NCBI GenBank assembly: GCA_016178305.1
Contig: JACOTM010000035.1
Coordinates: 1-64,000 of the forward strand
Source: Flavobacteriia bacterium
Lineage (GTDB): Bacteria; Bacteroidota; Bacteroidia; Flavobacteriales_D; Crocinitomicaceae
Direction: 5' to 3'
DNA: 64,000 nt
The notes under the pieces were generated by a model that did not search any database, had not been told where the DNA came from, and saw only the letters and a program-made list of their open reading frames with translations. Position 1 is the stretch's first letter; each line of letters starts with the position of its first letter. Below are positions 1 through 10,570 of the stretch, piece after piece. Position numbers and translations under genes: made by a program.

Positions 1-519
1 GATTTGCTCCATGCTTCCTGACGCTTCTTTTACGGCTACGATATTTTTAATTGTTCTAGCAATTTCTAAAGTTGTTTCTGCTAAAACATTGGAACCTGTT
101 CTTCCTGGAACGTTGTACAAAATAATTGGCAACTCTGTACATGCTGCAATGTATTTGTAATGTGCTAGGATTCCTTTTTGAGTCGGTTTATTATAGTAAG
201 GTGATACTGATAAAATCCCATCAACACCTGCTGGAATTTTTTTCAATTTTTCACCAACATCAATTGTATTGTTACCTCCAACACCATAAACAATCTTAAG
301 CTTTCCCGCATTTTCTTCGATTACAGTCTTCAATACTTCTTCTTTTTCTCCTGAAGTTAAAACGGGAGATTCACCTGTTGTCCCTTGAACGACTAAGAAG
401 TTAGTTCCTCCTTCAATTTGTAAACGAACTAAACTACGCAACGCATCAAAATCAATTGAACCATCGTTGTTAAATGGAGTAACTAATGCAACTCCTGATC
501 CTTTGAAAATATTATTCAT
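1..519 (-). CDS. dapA: 4-hydroxy-tetrahydrodipicolinate synthase, C-terminus outside window
   Basis: The first 173 codons are present; the rest lies beyond the left edge. DapA condenses pyruvate with aspartate semialdehyde in the lysine/diaminopimelate pathway in the cytoplasm. The reverse-strand translation begins MNNIFKGSGVALVTPFNNDG and carries the family's early GTTGES phosphate/pyruvate-binding motif, then YYNKPTQ and the YNVPGRTG segment. All of these are DapA hallmarks. The Schiff-base lysine follows in VAVKEASG, close to the window edge. The ATG is preceded by the stop of the small DUF6913-like gene with a one-base gap, so the two are probably co-transcribed with ligA upstream. Assignment is firm; only its C-terminal end is unseen. 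Confidence 0.95.
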   Translation of the reverse strand, partial: MNNIFKGSGVALVTPFNNDGSIDFDALRSLVRLQIEGGTNFLVVQGTTGESPVLTSGEKEEVLKTVIEENAGKLKIVYGVGGNNTIDVGEKLKKIPAGVDGILSVSPYYNKPTQKGILAHYKYIAACTELPIILYNVPGRTGSNVLAETTLEIARTIKNIVAVKEASGSMEQI

Positions 520-520
520 T

Positions 521-1003
521 CTATGATATTTTTCTTAATGTTGATACTGCGAAATTAAGCATTTCCTGAATAGAATTTAACGAACTTTTTAAATTTAACA
601 AGAAATAGTCTTCATTTTCACAATTTACTCCTATTCTGTTAGGAATACTAAATCCATTTATCCATTTTGCAACTTTTGGGGTTGGTGTACCTAAACAAAT
701 TAACAAATCAAAATATTTTTGTCGAAGAGCTTCAATATCATCGTCTCCAACAACTTTATTTTTCTTTTTTATTTTACCCCAAAATGAAATATCTTTTTCT
801 GAAAAATAATTATATAAAGAATGTTTTTCAACCATTTCATTTTTATCAAGTATCAATACAATTACTTTCAATTCTTTGATATTACTATCTGTAACATTTT
901 GATCAAGCGTTTTTTTAAATAATGAAAACTCTATTTCTGTCGTATAAATATAAAACACAACTAAACTTTTTGACTTCTCCCATATACTATTTTTCAATTC
1001 CAT
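521..1003 (-). CDS. small DUF6913-like protein between ligA and dapA
   Basis: This is a 160-residue cytoplasmic protein with no signal peptide or membrane segment. It alternates beta and alpha elements and contains the run FDLLICLGTPTPKVAKWING, with a late NRIGVNCENEDYFLLNLK segment. It resembles the small DUF6913 proteins I associate with the ligA-dapA interval in Flavobacteriia, but no function is established for that family. It begins five bases after the ligA stop and ends one base before the dapA start, which argues for a single transcript. I assign it by recalled context and fold-like pattern only, so the family name is likely but not certain. Confidence 0.65.
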   Translation of the reverse strand: MELKNSIWEKSKSLVVFYIYTTEIEFSLFKKTLDQNVTDSNIKELKVIVLILDKNEMVEKHSLYNYFSEKDISFWGKIKKKNKVVGDDDIEALRQKYFDLLICLGTPTPKVAKWINGFSIPNRIGVNCENEDYFLLNLKSSLNSIQEMLNFAVSTLRKIS

Positions 1004-1008
1004 TATTC

Positions 1009-3015
<2,007 letters not shown>

Positions 3016-3056
3016 TTAATTAAAAGATAATTTCTATCACTATCTGAAACTTAATT

Positions 3057-4223
3057 TTATAAATTTTTAATTTCGTTTTCAATAAAATCAACAATTTTTT
3101 GTTTGTCTGGTAATTGCAATAAATATTTACTTACGAAAATTTCGTTATCGCTATCCGCAACGGCATATTCTACTAACGCTTTATTTTGATTGGTCACTAA
3201 TAGAATTCCAATTGGTGGATTGTCTGTTGGTTCAACGATGTTTTTCTTAAAATAATTGAGATATGTTTTTAATTGTCCGATGTGTTCATATTTCACATTG
3301 TCTGTTTTCAATTCCACAATCACATGACATTTCAATATTCGGTGGTAAAAAACTAAGTCTATGAAATAATATTCCTCACCTATCAATATTCTTTTTTGAC
3401 GTGCTTCAAAACAAAAGCCGTTACCTAATTCTAAAATAAATTGTTGTAAATGTTGAATTAATGCTTGTTCTAAATCACTTTCTTCCACTAATTGTGGATG
3501 TTTTAAATTTAAAAACTCTAAAAAGTAATGTGATTTTATAATGTCTTGACCTTCCTGCGGAGTGATTTTTTGCTGAATTTGTTCGTATGCTAATTCATAG
3601 TTTTCAGACAATCCTAATCGTTCAAAAGTAAGGGTGTTTATTTGTCGTTTCAATTCTGAAACAGATGGTGTTGTTTTTAAAATTAATAGCTCATAGAATT
3701 TTCTTTTCGTTGCATCATCAATTTTAATGAGTTCCACAAAATGGGTGAATGATGTCGCTAAAAACAACTTGTTCAAATAGGCATTATTCTCGTCTTTTGA
3801 TGGAGAAAAATCGTTTTGATTTGGGTTGGTTGCGAATTCGTCAGTCGGCGACTGACAAATTTCAATTGATTGAAAACTAGACACATGGAATTCGTCAGTC
3901 AGCGACTGACGAATTTGAAAAGGTAAACTATTTTTTAGTTCTTGAGATGCGTTTTTGAAAACTGTTGGGTACACAAGATAAAATTGACGACACAACTTTA
4001 AATTTGTTTCTCCCAAACCTTTCACTTCAATTCTTGAAGCTAATTCACTAATGATTTTAGTTCCATATTTTGCTCTATCTTCCCCTTGTTGTTCAAATTC
4101 TAAGATATAGCAACCAATCAACCAATTTCTTAAGGTTAGGCTAATATTTATCGCTTTTACAGAATTTCTCTGTAATAAAATATGTGTTTCATTAATTTGA
4201 GTAACTAAACTATCAAAATTCAT
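3057..4223 (-). CDS. YhcG-type PD-(D/E)xK nuclease family protein (DUF1016)
   Basis: The N-terminal half is the helical DUF1016 domain (LRNWLIGCYILEFEQQGEDRA, then a KYG.KII.EL pattern). The C-terminal half is a PD-(D/E)xK nuclease-like domain with Asp289 in FIDLVFYH and Glu304-Leu-Lys306 in VIVELK. These proteins are widespread in mobile and defence-like contexts, but the exact role is not settled. The variable linker (residues 100-145) contains two in-frame copies of a palindromic DNA element encoding RQSLTDEF (105-112) and CQSPTDEF (123-130). The gene sits in a housekeeping run, three bases after the prmC stop, which is unusual company and suggests insertion. Family assignment is strong; biological role is inferred. 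Confidence 0.88.
   Translation of the reverse strand: MNFDSLVTQINETHILLQRNSVKAINISLTLRNWLIGCYILEFEQQGEDRAKYGTKIISELASRIEVKGLGETNLKLCRQFYLVYPTVFKNASQELKNSLPFQIRQSLTDEFHVSSFQSIEICQSPTDEFATNPNQNDFSPSKDENNAYLNKLFLATSFTHFVELIKIDDATKRKFYELLILKTTPSVSELKRQINTLTFERLGLSENYELAYEQIQQKITPQEGQDIIKSHYFLEFLNLKHPQLVEESDLEQALIQHLQQFILELGNGFCFEARQKRILIGEEYYFIDLVFYHRILKCHVIVELKTDNVKYEHIGQLKTYLNYFKKNIVEPTDNPPIGILLVTNQNKALVEYAVADSDNEIFVSKYLLQLPDKQKIVDFIENEIKNL
3835..3915. repeat. two palindromic 27-nt elements inside the YhcG gene
   Basis: Positions 3835-3861 and 3889-3915 hold near-identical 27-base imperfect palindromes whose arms are GTCAGTC and GACTGAC around GG or AG centres, flanked by AATT on both sides. 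They start 54 bases apart, exactly 18 codons, so the reading frame is preserved and both encode the same peptide pattern (R/C)QS(L/P)TDEF. Only two copies exist with an 18-codon period, so this is not a CRISPR array. Confidence 0.85.
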
Positions 4224-4226
4224 ATA

Positions 4227-5102
4227 TCAATCTTTTTTCTGCGCTTTTACCATTCGATTTTTGCCTTGTAAATCTTTTTTGACTTCACAATTTACAAATC
4301 CTTTTAGAAATAAATCTTCCAGCACTTCTTTAGCGAAACGTTCGTGAATTTCAAAAAATAAATATCCGCTTGGTTTCAAATATCGTAACGCATTTTCAGC
4401 TATCTTCTGATAAAAGATTATTGGTGAATCATTCTCGACGAATAATGCCATGTGAGGTTCAAAATCCAATACATTTTGACTCATTTCTAATTTATCAACT
4501 TCAGGAATATAGGGCGGATTCGAAATAATCGCGTCAAATTCATTTTCTTTCAATGGATAAGCTGAATTAGTTAAAGCATCAAATTCTAAAAAATCCACTG
4601 CTAAATTTAATGCTACAGCATTCTCCTTTGCTAATTCAATTGCTTCTTTTGAATAATCTGAACCTAGTACTTCCGAATTTTTAAAGATGGATTTTAATGC
4701 CAACGCGATACAACCTGTTCCTGTACAAATATCCGCCAACTTTAAATCTTGTTGCTTAGCAAATGTCTCTTTTATCCATTCGATAAGCTCTTCGGTTTCT
4801 GGACGAGGTATCAATGCTCGTTTATCCGATTTAATAATCAAACCATAAAATTCTGAATGGCCAATAATATATTGAAATGGTTCATTCAGTAATAATCGCT
4901 TTACGATTCCTCTGAAATATAACAAGTCTGATTCTGAAAGTAATTGATTATTAGCGAAAATTAAATCAGAATAATCCATTTTTAATCTTTCACAGATTGC
5001 AGTATTAGTGATTGAGCGAATTTCAGATTCCGAAAAATGTTCAATCAAGCGATTTTTCATGTAATCTTTTACAGCTCTAATTGAATTTGTTTGAACGAAC
5101 AT
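4227..5102 (-). CDS. prmC: peptide chain release factor N5-glutamine methyltransferase
   Basis: PrmC methylates the glutamine of the GGQ motif of release factors RF1 and RF2, using S-adenosylmethionine. The protein has 291 residues. It has the small N-terminal helical domain, the RPETE motif (100-104), the SAM-binding DICTGTG loop (124-130) and the catalytic NPPY motif at 195-198, all diagnostic. It lies between the YhcG-like gene (three-base gap) and a barrel-protein gene (ten-base gap), all on the minus strand. No prfA is present in the window. Identification is secure. Confidence 0.95.
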   Translation of the reverse strand: MFVQTNSIRAVKDYMKNRLIEHFSESEIRSITNTAICERLKMDYSDLIFANNQLLSESDLLYFRGIVKRLLLNEPFQYIIGHSEFYGLIIKSDKRALIPRPETEELIEWIKETFAKQQDLKLADICTGTGCIALALKSIFKNSEVLGSDYSKEAIELAKENAVALNLAVDFLEFDALTNSAYPLKENEFDAIISNPPYIPEVDKLEMSQNVLDFEPHMALFVENDSPIIFYQKIAENALRYLKPSGYLFFEIHERFAKEVLEDLFLKGFVNCEVKKDLQGKNRMVKAQKKD

Positions 5103-5112
5103 ATAACTTTCT

Positions 5113-5760
5113 TTATTCCGCTTTTCGTCCTATGAAATGAGTATATCCAAAGCCGACAGTCATAAATTGCGTACTCCCTTGAAAATCAACTAAAGTATAA
5201 CCTTGTGGAGTATATCCTAGGCGAGCGGGATAAAAATTAAAATCATTAAACGTATAACCAAACGTAAAACTAAATGCATTCGCTTCATCTGCCATCAATT
5301 TAAATCCAATCATTGGCGTTAAATTAATTGAAGAAATAGAATACATTTTACTTGAATACTGATCAACTAACAAACTATCTTTAAAAACTGTTTGTCCATA
5401 ACCAATCTTCACACCAAAATCAGTTCCGAAAGTTTCTGAATGAAATTTTTCATGAGCAATTTTAATAAAACCTCCAAAATTATACAATGAACCTTTAATA
5501 CTCGGCTTAACTCTAACAACGTTAATTGAAAATAATGAGTAATTAATTCCTGCACCAAAAGCTAAATTATTAGGCAGCCTAAACTGATAATACATACTTG
5601 AATTTACGACCCCTTGCATCATCCATTTAAAAGGTCTATTAGCCATCGTAACCGGTAATCCAACTTCAATATTAAATGTATGTTTTGGTTGTAATATAGA
5701 TTGTGCCTTACATTCAGAAAAAAACATAATCATTAAAAGTATAATAATTCCTTGTTTCAT
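5113..5760 (-). CDS. outer-membrane beta-barrel protein
   Basis: I start at the internal ATG at 5760, because the translation from there, MKQGIIILLMIMFFSECKAQ, is a clear signal peptide; an upstream ATG at 5790 would bury it. The mature part of about 195 residues is rich in alternating aromatic and glycine residues (FGAGINYSLFSI, FGVKIGYGQTVF, FSFTFGYTFNDF) and ends in a short strand-like segment, as in small outer-membrane barrels. I do not recognise a named family. It is divergent from the cobalamin riboswitch that begins about 140 bases upstream, and lies ahead of prmC. The barrel fold is an inference from sequence pattern. Confidence 0.65.
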   Translation of the reverse strand: MKQGIIILLMIMFFSECKAQSILQPKHTFNIEVGLPVTMANRPFKWMMQGVVNSSMYYQFRLPNNLAFGAGINYSLFSINVVRVKPSIKGSLYNFGGFIKIAHEKFHSETFGTDFGVKIGYGQTVFKDSLLVDQYSSKMYSISSINLTPMIGFKLMADEANAFSFTFGYTFNDFNFYPARLGYTPQGYTLVDFQGSTQFMTVGFGYTHFIGRKAE

Positions 5761-5898
5761 TATATCATTGATTTGAACACTAAGATACATTTTTTATTTT
5801 ATCTACTAAATATCATTTCCATATTTAATAAACACTTTAATATTTTCTTTACCTTCGTTCAACATTCGTTCTTTATTTCAGTCAATCAATTTAGATAA

Positions 5899-6030
5899 AA
5901 ACAATGTGAATTTTAGGGGAATCGTGTTAAATTCACGAACTGTCGCGCAACTGTATGTAACACTAAGTTATAAGTCAGATTACCTATTTACATTGTATAT
6001 CAATACTTTCGCCGTAAGAGTATTTGAACC
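5899..6030 (+). ncRNA. cobalamin (B12) riboswitch
   Basis: The core matches the cobalamin aptamer in order. GGGAATCGTG and TTCACGAACTG form the early stem, CGCGCAACTGT is the conserved CAACTG box, and AAGTCAGATTACCT is the B12 box at about 5971-5985. Outer arms ACAATGTGAA (5901) and TTTACATTGT (5987) can close the structure. A hairpin AATACT...AGTATT follows at about 6003-6025 and could be the expression platform or kissing-loop partner. A promoter-like TACCTTCG lies at 5850-5857. The next gene on this strand is the thioesterase at 6131, which is not a usual B12 target. Confidence 0.88.
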
Positions 6031-6130
6031 GTCTTGAATTTTTTAATAAAATAATTTTTCAATTCAAATTCATTTTTTCAAACGCAAAATAATTGAACGA
6101 AAACAATGAACTAATTAATTTTATAAAAAA

Positions 6131-6523
6131 ATGAATTTACAAGAAAAAATTGCTCAATCAGAAACTAAAATTTTTAAAGCTGTATTTCCAAATACAACAA
6201 ATCATTATGATACATTATTTGGAGGAACAGCAATGCAATTAATGGATGAAGTTGCATTCATTGCTGCAACTCGCTTTAGTCGTCAACGTATGGTTACTGT
6301 GAGTAGTGACCGAATCGATTTTAAAAAACCTATTCCTGGAGGCACAATTATTGAATTAATCGGAAAAGTTAGTTATATTGGCAACACAAGTTTAAAGGTA
6401 AAAGTCGATATATTTATTGAGCAAATGTATGCAACCGATAGAGAAAAAGCTGTTTCAGGTGAATTTACATTTGTTGCAATAGACGAAAATAAACAACCTG
6501 TTAAAATTCTAAATGAAAATTAA
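6131..6523 (+). CDS. hot-dog acyl-CoA thioesterase
   Basis: This 130-residue single hot-dog domain belongs to the YciA/acyl-CoA hydrolase group that cleaves acyl-CoA thioesters in the cytoplasm. The characteristic N-terminal NHYDTLFGGTAMQLMDEVA contains the conserved Asn, the GG turn and the catalytic-type Asp. VSSDRIDFKKPIPGG is the second family signature. Its length is typical and there is no signal peptide. It is a single gene, about 100 bases downstream of a cobalamin riboswitch, and ends about 37 bases before the convergent helicase gene. The substrate cannot be read from sequence. Confidence 0.92.
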   Translation: MNLQEKIAQSETKIFKAVFPNTTNHYDTLFGGTAMQLMDEVAFIAATRFSRQRMVTVSSDRIDFKKPIPGGTIIELIGKVSYIGNTSLKVKVDIFIEQMYATDREKAVSGEFTFVAIDENKQPVKILNEN

Positions 6524-6559
6524 ATTTTAATAAAATGGTGGTTTCAAAAAAATATGGAA

Positions 6560-7783
6560 TCACCATTCATCTTCTGTTCCATCTTCTTTGTTTGTTAAAT
6601 CAATTAATTTCTTCCAATCATAAGAACCGTCATCTGTATCTGATAAAACATCTTTGTATTCAGCCAAAGTCATTTCATAATGTTCAATATCTTCACCAGT
6701 ATATTTTTCAATTTCTTCTAACAAAGGTTTTTCTTCTTTGCTACAAAAAGAAATAGCTTGGCCTCTTTTATTGCCTCTTCCACAACGCCCACATCTATGT
6801 ACATAATTCTCAGGATTGTCTGGAACGTCATAATTAACAACATAGTCAATTGATGGAATATCAATTCCTCTTGCAGCCACATCTGTGGTAATTAAAACAC
6901 GATTTTCTCCAGCTCTAAATCGATCTAAAATTGAAAATCGGTCTTTTTGTTCAATCCCTCCATGCAAAGCTTCTGATTTTATCCCAACACGCTCCATCGC
7001 AGCAACCACTCTTTCAACTCTCACTTTAGTACGCACAAATACTACAAATTTAGACTCCTCGTATTCTTTCAATACGTTTTCCAAGAAAAATCGTTTATCA
7101 TCCATATCGACAAACACAACCGCATGATCAATATTTTCGGCAACTGGATTTTTGGGAGAAATTTGTATTCGAATAGCGTCTTTTACTAATGAATAAGCTA
7201 ACGTTTTAATCTTTTTTGTGATTGTAGCAGAAAAAAACAAAGTTTGTCTTTTCTTAGGAATATGCTTCAAAACATCTTGAATATCTTTCAAAAACCCCAT
7301 ATCCAACATCAAATCTGCTTCATCCAAAACAAGAAATTCCAATTGGGAAATATCTAAATAACCTTGTGAAATCAAATCAAACATTCTACCAGGCGTAGAA
7401 ACTAAAACATCAATCCCATTATTTAATGTATGAATCTGTTGTTCTTGTTCCACCCCACCAAACAATCCAAATGTCTTAATAGTTGTTTCAGAGCCAATTT
7501 CACGAAATACAGCAGCATTTTGCTTTGCTAATTCCCTTGTAGGAACCATCACTAAACAACGAACACCTTTGTAATTTTTATGTTTTTTAGATTCTAATTT
7601 ATGTAAAATAGGAATAACAAAACTTCCCGTTTTCCCAGTTCCTGTTTGAGCAATCGCCAAAACATCTTCTCCATCCAATATTGGTTTGATAGCTTTAAAC
7701 TGAATATCAGTTGGCTTTTTAAATCCTAATTTTTCTAATTGAGATTTAATTAATGACGAAATATTATAATCGGAAAATTTCAT
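6560..7783 (-). CDS. DEAD-box RNA helicase, RhlE-like
   Basis: This ATP-dependent RNA helicase core has 407 residues and only a short acidic tail, so it lacks the long basic C-terminus of some RhlE proteins. Motifs in order are the Q motif (FKKPTDIQ, 21-28), AQTGTGKT (45-52), PTREL (81-85), DEAD (154-157), SAT (185-187), and HRCGRCGR near residue 330, with ARGID just before it. Proteins of this type act in rRNA maturation or RNA decay, often at low temperature. It is transcribed alone, downstream of the terminator at 7861-7892. RhlE rather than another DEAD subgroup is an inference from the compact architecture. Confidence 0.92.
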   Translation of the reverse strand: MKFSDYNISSLIKSQLEKLGFKKPTDIQFKAIKPILDGEDVLAIAQTGTGKTGSFVIPILHKLESKKHKNYKGVRCLVMVPTRELAKQNAAVFREIGSETTIKTFGLFGGVEQEQQIHTLNNGIDVLVSTPGRMFDLISQGYLDISQLEFLVLDEADLMLDMGFLKDIQDVLKHIPKKRQTLFFSATITKKIKTLAYSLVKDAIRIQISPKNPVAENIDHAVVFVDMDDKRFFLENVLKEYEESKFVVFVRTKVRVERVVAAMERVGIKSEALHGGIEQKDRFSILDRFRAGENRVLITTDVAARGIDIPSIDYVVNYDVPDNPENYVHRCGRCGRGNKRGQAISFCSKEEKPLLEEIEKYTGEDIEHYEMTLAEYKDVLSDTDDGSYDWKKLIDLTNKEDGTEDEW

Positions 7784-7860
7784 TTTATGTTACACTTTAA
7801 GATTCAAGATTTCAAGAGTAAGGACTTTTAATTCAAAATTCAATACATTAGATTTAGACG

Positions 7861-7892
7861 AAAAAAAACCGCTCGGATAAATCGGAGCGGTG
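7861..7892 (-). terminator. intrinsic terminator of the zinc-ribbon gene
   Basis: On the minus strand, CCGCTC and GAGCGG form a GC-rich stem with a ten-base loop, followed directly by eight T. It lies about 20 bases after the stop of the gene at 7913. It is a textbook rho-independent terminator separating that gene from the helicase. Confidence 0.9.
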
Positions 7893-7912
7893 AATTTTAT
7901 ATCTTTCAAAAA

Positions 7913-8662
7913 TTATTCAGCCATTGAACCAGGAATCAATATACGTCCACAATGTTCACAAACAATAACTTTTCTTTTTGTTTCAATTTCTAATTGTCTT
8001 TGAGGTGGGATTTTATTAAAACAACCTCCACAACAATCACGTTCAACAGGAACAACAGACAACCCATTTTTAGCGTTATTTCTTAATCGAGAATATGCAA
8101 ATATTAAACGCTCTTCAATTTTAGCTTTCGCTGTTTCTGAAGCTGCGATTAATTTTTCTTCATCTTTTTGAGTTTCGCCAACAATTTCATCTAATTCTGA
8201 TTTTTTAGTTGCTAAATCAACTTTTCTGAACTCTAAACGATTTTTAGCTTCTTCTAAAGTTTCTTTTTTAGATGTAATTTTAAATTTTACCTCTTTACTT
8301 TTTTTCTCGTGTAACTTAATTTCTAATTCTTGGTACTCGATTTCTTTTGCTAAAGATTCAAATTCTCTGTTATTTCTAACTTTTTCTTGTTGTTCTTTAT
8401 ACTTACTTATTGCAAGTTCAGAATCTTTAATAGCATTTTTACGATCCGTAATTTCAGTATCAAGGTCTTTGATTTCCTCTACTGTCTTTGCAATACGGTT
8501 ATTGATTCCAGCTAATTCGTCTTCCAAATCTTGAACTTCCAAAGGTAATTCACCTCTAATCGTTCTGATTCTATCGATCTCAGAATCAATTTTTTGCAAT
8601 TCGTATAGAGCGTCTAATTTTTCCGCTACTGATGTTTCTTTTTTAGTCGCAGTTGTTGCCAT
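7913..8662 (-). CDS. coiled-coil C4 zinc-ribbon protein, CdsZ/DUF164 type
   Basis: The protein has 249 residues. About residues 15-180 form a long charged coiled coil. The C-terminus holds a zinc ribbon with CCGGCFNKIPPQ and, about 25 residues later, CEHCGRILIP, giving two CxxC knuckles. This matches the zf-RING_7/DUF164 group; the chlamydial member CdsZ is the named representative, and the proposed role of the group is nucleic-acid binding or regulation. It lies four bases downstream of the Nif3-like gene, a pairing common in Bacteroidota. Function here is unknown; the family match is good. Confidence 0.88.
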   Translation of the reverse strand: MATTATKKETSVAEKLDALYELQKIDSEIDRIRTIRGELPLEVQDLEDELAGINNRIAKTVEEIKDLDTEITDRKNAIKDSELAISKYKEQQEKVRNNREFESLAKEIEYQELEIKLHEKKSKEVKFKITSKKETLEEAKNRLEFRKVDLATKKSELDEIVGETQKDEEKLIAASETAKAKIEERLIFAYSRLRNNAKNGLSVVPVERDCCGGCFNKIPPQRQLEIETKRKVIVCEHCGRILIPGSMAE

Positions 8663-8666
8663 TTCT

Positions 8667-9761
8667 CTAAAAATAATTTATAGGATTCGTGTTTACCTCC
8701 GTTAAATGAACGACAAAGGTAGGAAATTTTTTTGTCAATTTATCAGCAATTAAATTAATTGTGAACTGTTCACTCTCAAAATGTCCTATATCGGCTATTA
8801 CTATCTGATTTTCAGCATCAAAAAAATCATGATATTTGTAATCTCCAGTGATAAAAATATCAGCATTAACTTGTTTCGCTTTATTCAATAAAAAACTTCC
8901 TGAACCTCCACAAAAAGCAATTTTTTGAATCGGTTTATTTAGTAATTTGGTATGACGAATAATTCCACATTTAAAATCTTCTTTTATTTTTCTTAACAAA
9001 TCGATTTCAGAAATTGGTGTTTTTAACATTCCAAACATACCACTACCTTCAAAATGGTTTTTATTTTGAATTGAAACAATATCATAAGCAACTTCCTCGT
9101 ATGGATGAACCTCTTTCATTGTCTCAATCACTTTGGAAAGATTATGAGTGGAAACAAGTATTTCTACTTTTTGCTCATCAACTAGAGATTGTATATTTGG
9201 TTTTCCTTCAAATGGACTCGCATTTTCGTTTGGTTTGAATGTACCTCTTCCTTGTGTTTCAAAACTACATTCTGAATAATCCCCAATTGCTCCTGCTCCT
9301 GCTTCAAATAATCTAGCTTTTAATATTTCAGTATGGCTAACAGGTACATAAATAATTAATTTACAAAGAACACTTTCCATTGGATCTAATACTTGTAAAT
9401 TTTCTAATCCTAGTCTTTTACCTATTTCGTAATTAACTCCAAAGCGATAATGATCTAAATTGGTATGAATTGCATAAATAGCGATTTCATTTTTAATTGC
9501 TTTCACAAGCGTTCTCTCAATGTAATTTTTACCATTTATTTTTTTCAAACCTTTAAATATCAAAGGGTGATGCGAAATAATAAAATTAGAACCTTTTTGA
9601 ATTGCTTCCTCTACAATCGCTTCTGTACAATCTAAACAAGAAATTGCACTTGTTATTTCCATTTGACTATCACCAACCAACAATCCACAATTATCAAAAT
9701 TTGCTTGACTTGTAAGTGGTGCTAAACTTTCTAAATAATTCGTTATTTCTTTAATTTTCAT
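8667..9761 (-). CDS. Nif3-like dinuclear metal-centre protein
   Basis: This 364-residue cytoplasmic protein has the two halves of the NIF3/YqfO family (long form with a central insert). Visible metal-ligand motifs are FIISHHPLIF in the N-terminal half, AIHTNLD shortly after, and the C-terminal TGDYKYHDFFDA and DIGHFESE segments, which bring His and Glu ligands. The central CutA-like insert spans roughly residues 130-245. The family forms hexamers with a two-metal site; it has been linked to GTP cyclohydrolase-like activity in some reports, but no firm role exists. It starts two bases after the barrel gene stop and is followed closely by the zinc-ribbon gene. Confidence 0.9.
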   Translation of the reverse strand: MKIKEITNYLESLAPLTSQANFDNCGLLVGDSQMEITSAISCLDCTEAIVEEAIQKGSNFIISHHPLIFKGLKKINGKNYIERTLVKAIKNEIAIYAIHTNLDHYRFGVNYEIGKRLGLENLQVLDPMESVLCKLIIYVPVSHTEILKARLFEAGAGAIGDYSECSFETQGRGTFKPNENASPFEGKPNIQSLVDEQKVEILVSTHNLSKVIETMKEVHPYEEVAYDIVSIQNKNHFEGSGMFGMLKTPISEIDLLRKIKEDFKCGIIRHTKLLNKPIQKIAFCGGSGSFLLNKAKQVNADIFITGDYKYHDFFDAENQIVIADIGHFESEQFTINLIADKLTKKFPTFVVHLTEVNTNPINYF

Positions 9762-9762
9762 T

Positions 9763-10506
9763 TTATAATTGATAAGTCAAACCAAAATTTAAACTAAAAA
9801 CACGTGCATAATGCCTATAACTATTAATAGGTAACAATGAATTTGTTAATTGCCAACGATATTCAGGCATCACAAATAATGATGTAAATTTACTTATTTT
9901 AATTTGCAAACCTACATTTACTCCAGCACTCAAAACGATTGAATTATAATACTCCTTGTCCGTAATATCCAACTTTTTATTTTCATTTTTCGAATTTGTC
10001 CAATGTTGAGCTTGTTTATATCTCATTAACATTTGAGGAAAGATAGAAGCGCCTGCAAAAAACTTAATCTGAGAACCTCTAACATATTGAAATCGAATAG
10101 GCATGGCCATGTAGGTGTATTTTGTTTCATAGTTAAACGATGAATCCGATTGTTGATAAGCATAAGATTCTCCATTTCTCAATAAAGAAATCCCCCCTTC
10201 AAATACAAAATGCTTCGATAAATAATTACGAAATCCTAAGCCAAACGACCAAATTTTCAACGACTTTTCATCTGTTAATTTCCCCAAAGATTTAGAAAAA
10301 ACAGAATTATTTTGCTCAATTACTCGAGTTGAATTCGACCAAGAATTTAATAAAAAAACTTCCGTAGAACCATCTATATTTTTTCTTTCTTTCTTCGTTT
10401 TTTTCAACGTATCGGTAACATTATTATTTCCATTTTCATTTTGTGCACACAATTTGTATGGCATCATGATGATTAACAAGAAAAATGGTAGAATGATTTT
10501 TTTCAT
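9763..10506 (-). CDS. outer-membrane beta-barrel protein, PorT-like
   Basis: The signal peptide MKKIILPFFLLIIMMPYKLCAQ ends at a plausible AQ cleavage site. A polar, lysine-rich stretch (residues 25-45) follows, and then alternating barrel-like strands such as FGLGFRNYLSKHFVFEGGIS, YMAMPIRFQYV and IKFFAGASIFPQM. The C-terminus VFSLNFGLTYQL ends in an aromatic-rich strand, as barrel proteins do. Length (247) fits the outer-membrane beta-barrel family related to PorT. It is divergent from the AsmA-like gene and precedes the Nif3-like gene by one base. The barrel is well supported; its specific role is unknown. Confidence 0.72.
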   Translation of the reverse strand: MKKIILPFFLLIIMMPYKLCAQNENGNNNVTDTLKKTKKERKNIDGSTEVFLLNSWSNSTRVIEQNNSVFSKSLGKLTDEKSLKIWSFGLGFRNYLSKHFVFEGGISLLRNGESYAYQQSDSSFNYETKYTYMAMPIRFQYVRGSQIKFFAGASIFPQMLMRYKQAQHWTNSKNENKKLDITDKEYYNSIVLSAGVNVGLQIKISKFTSLFVMPEYRWQLTNSLLPINSYRHYARVFSLNFGLTYQL

Positions 10507-10570
10507 TATTTTTACAAGTATTAAAAATTTTCACGTTAAAGCTAAACAAAAAACATAAATTACAAATCTT

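Noticed and set aside
3835-3915. CRISPR-like repeat pair
   Set aside because: Only two copies, palindromic, in frame inside a gene, with an 18-codon period; no cas genes anywhere in the window.
3057-4223. Defence island around the YhcG-like gene
   Set aside because: All immediate neighbours are housekeeping or envelope genes; one nuclease-like gene is not enough.
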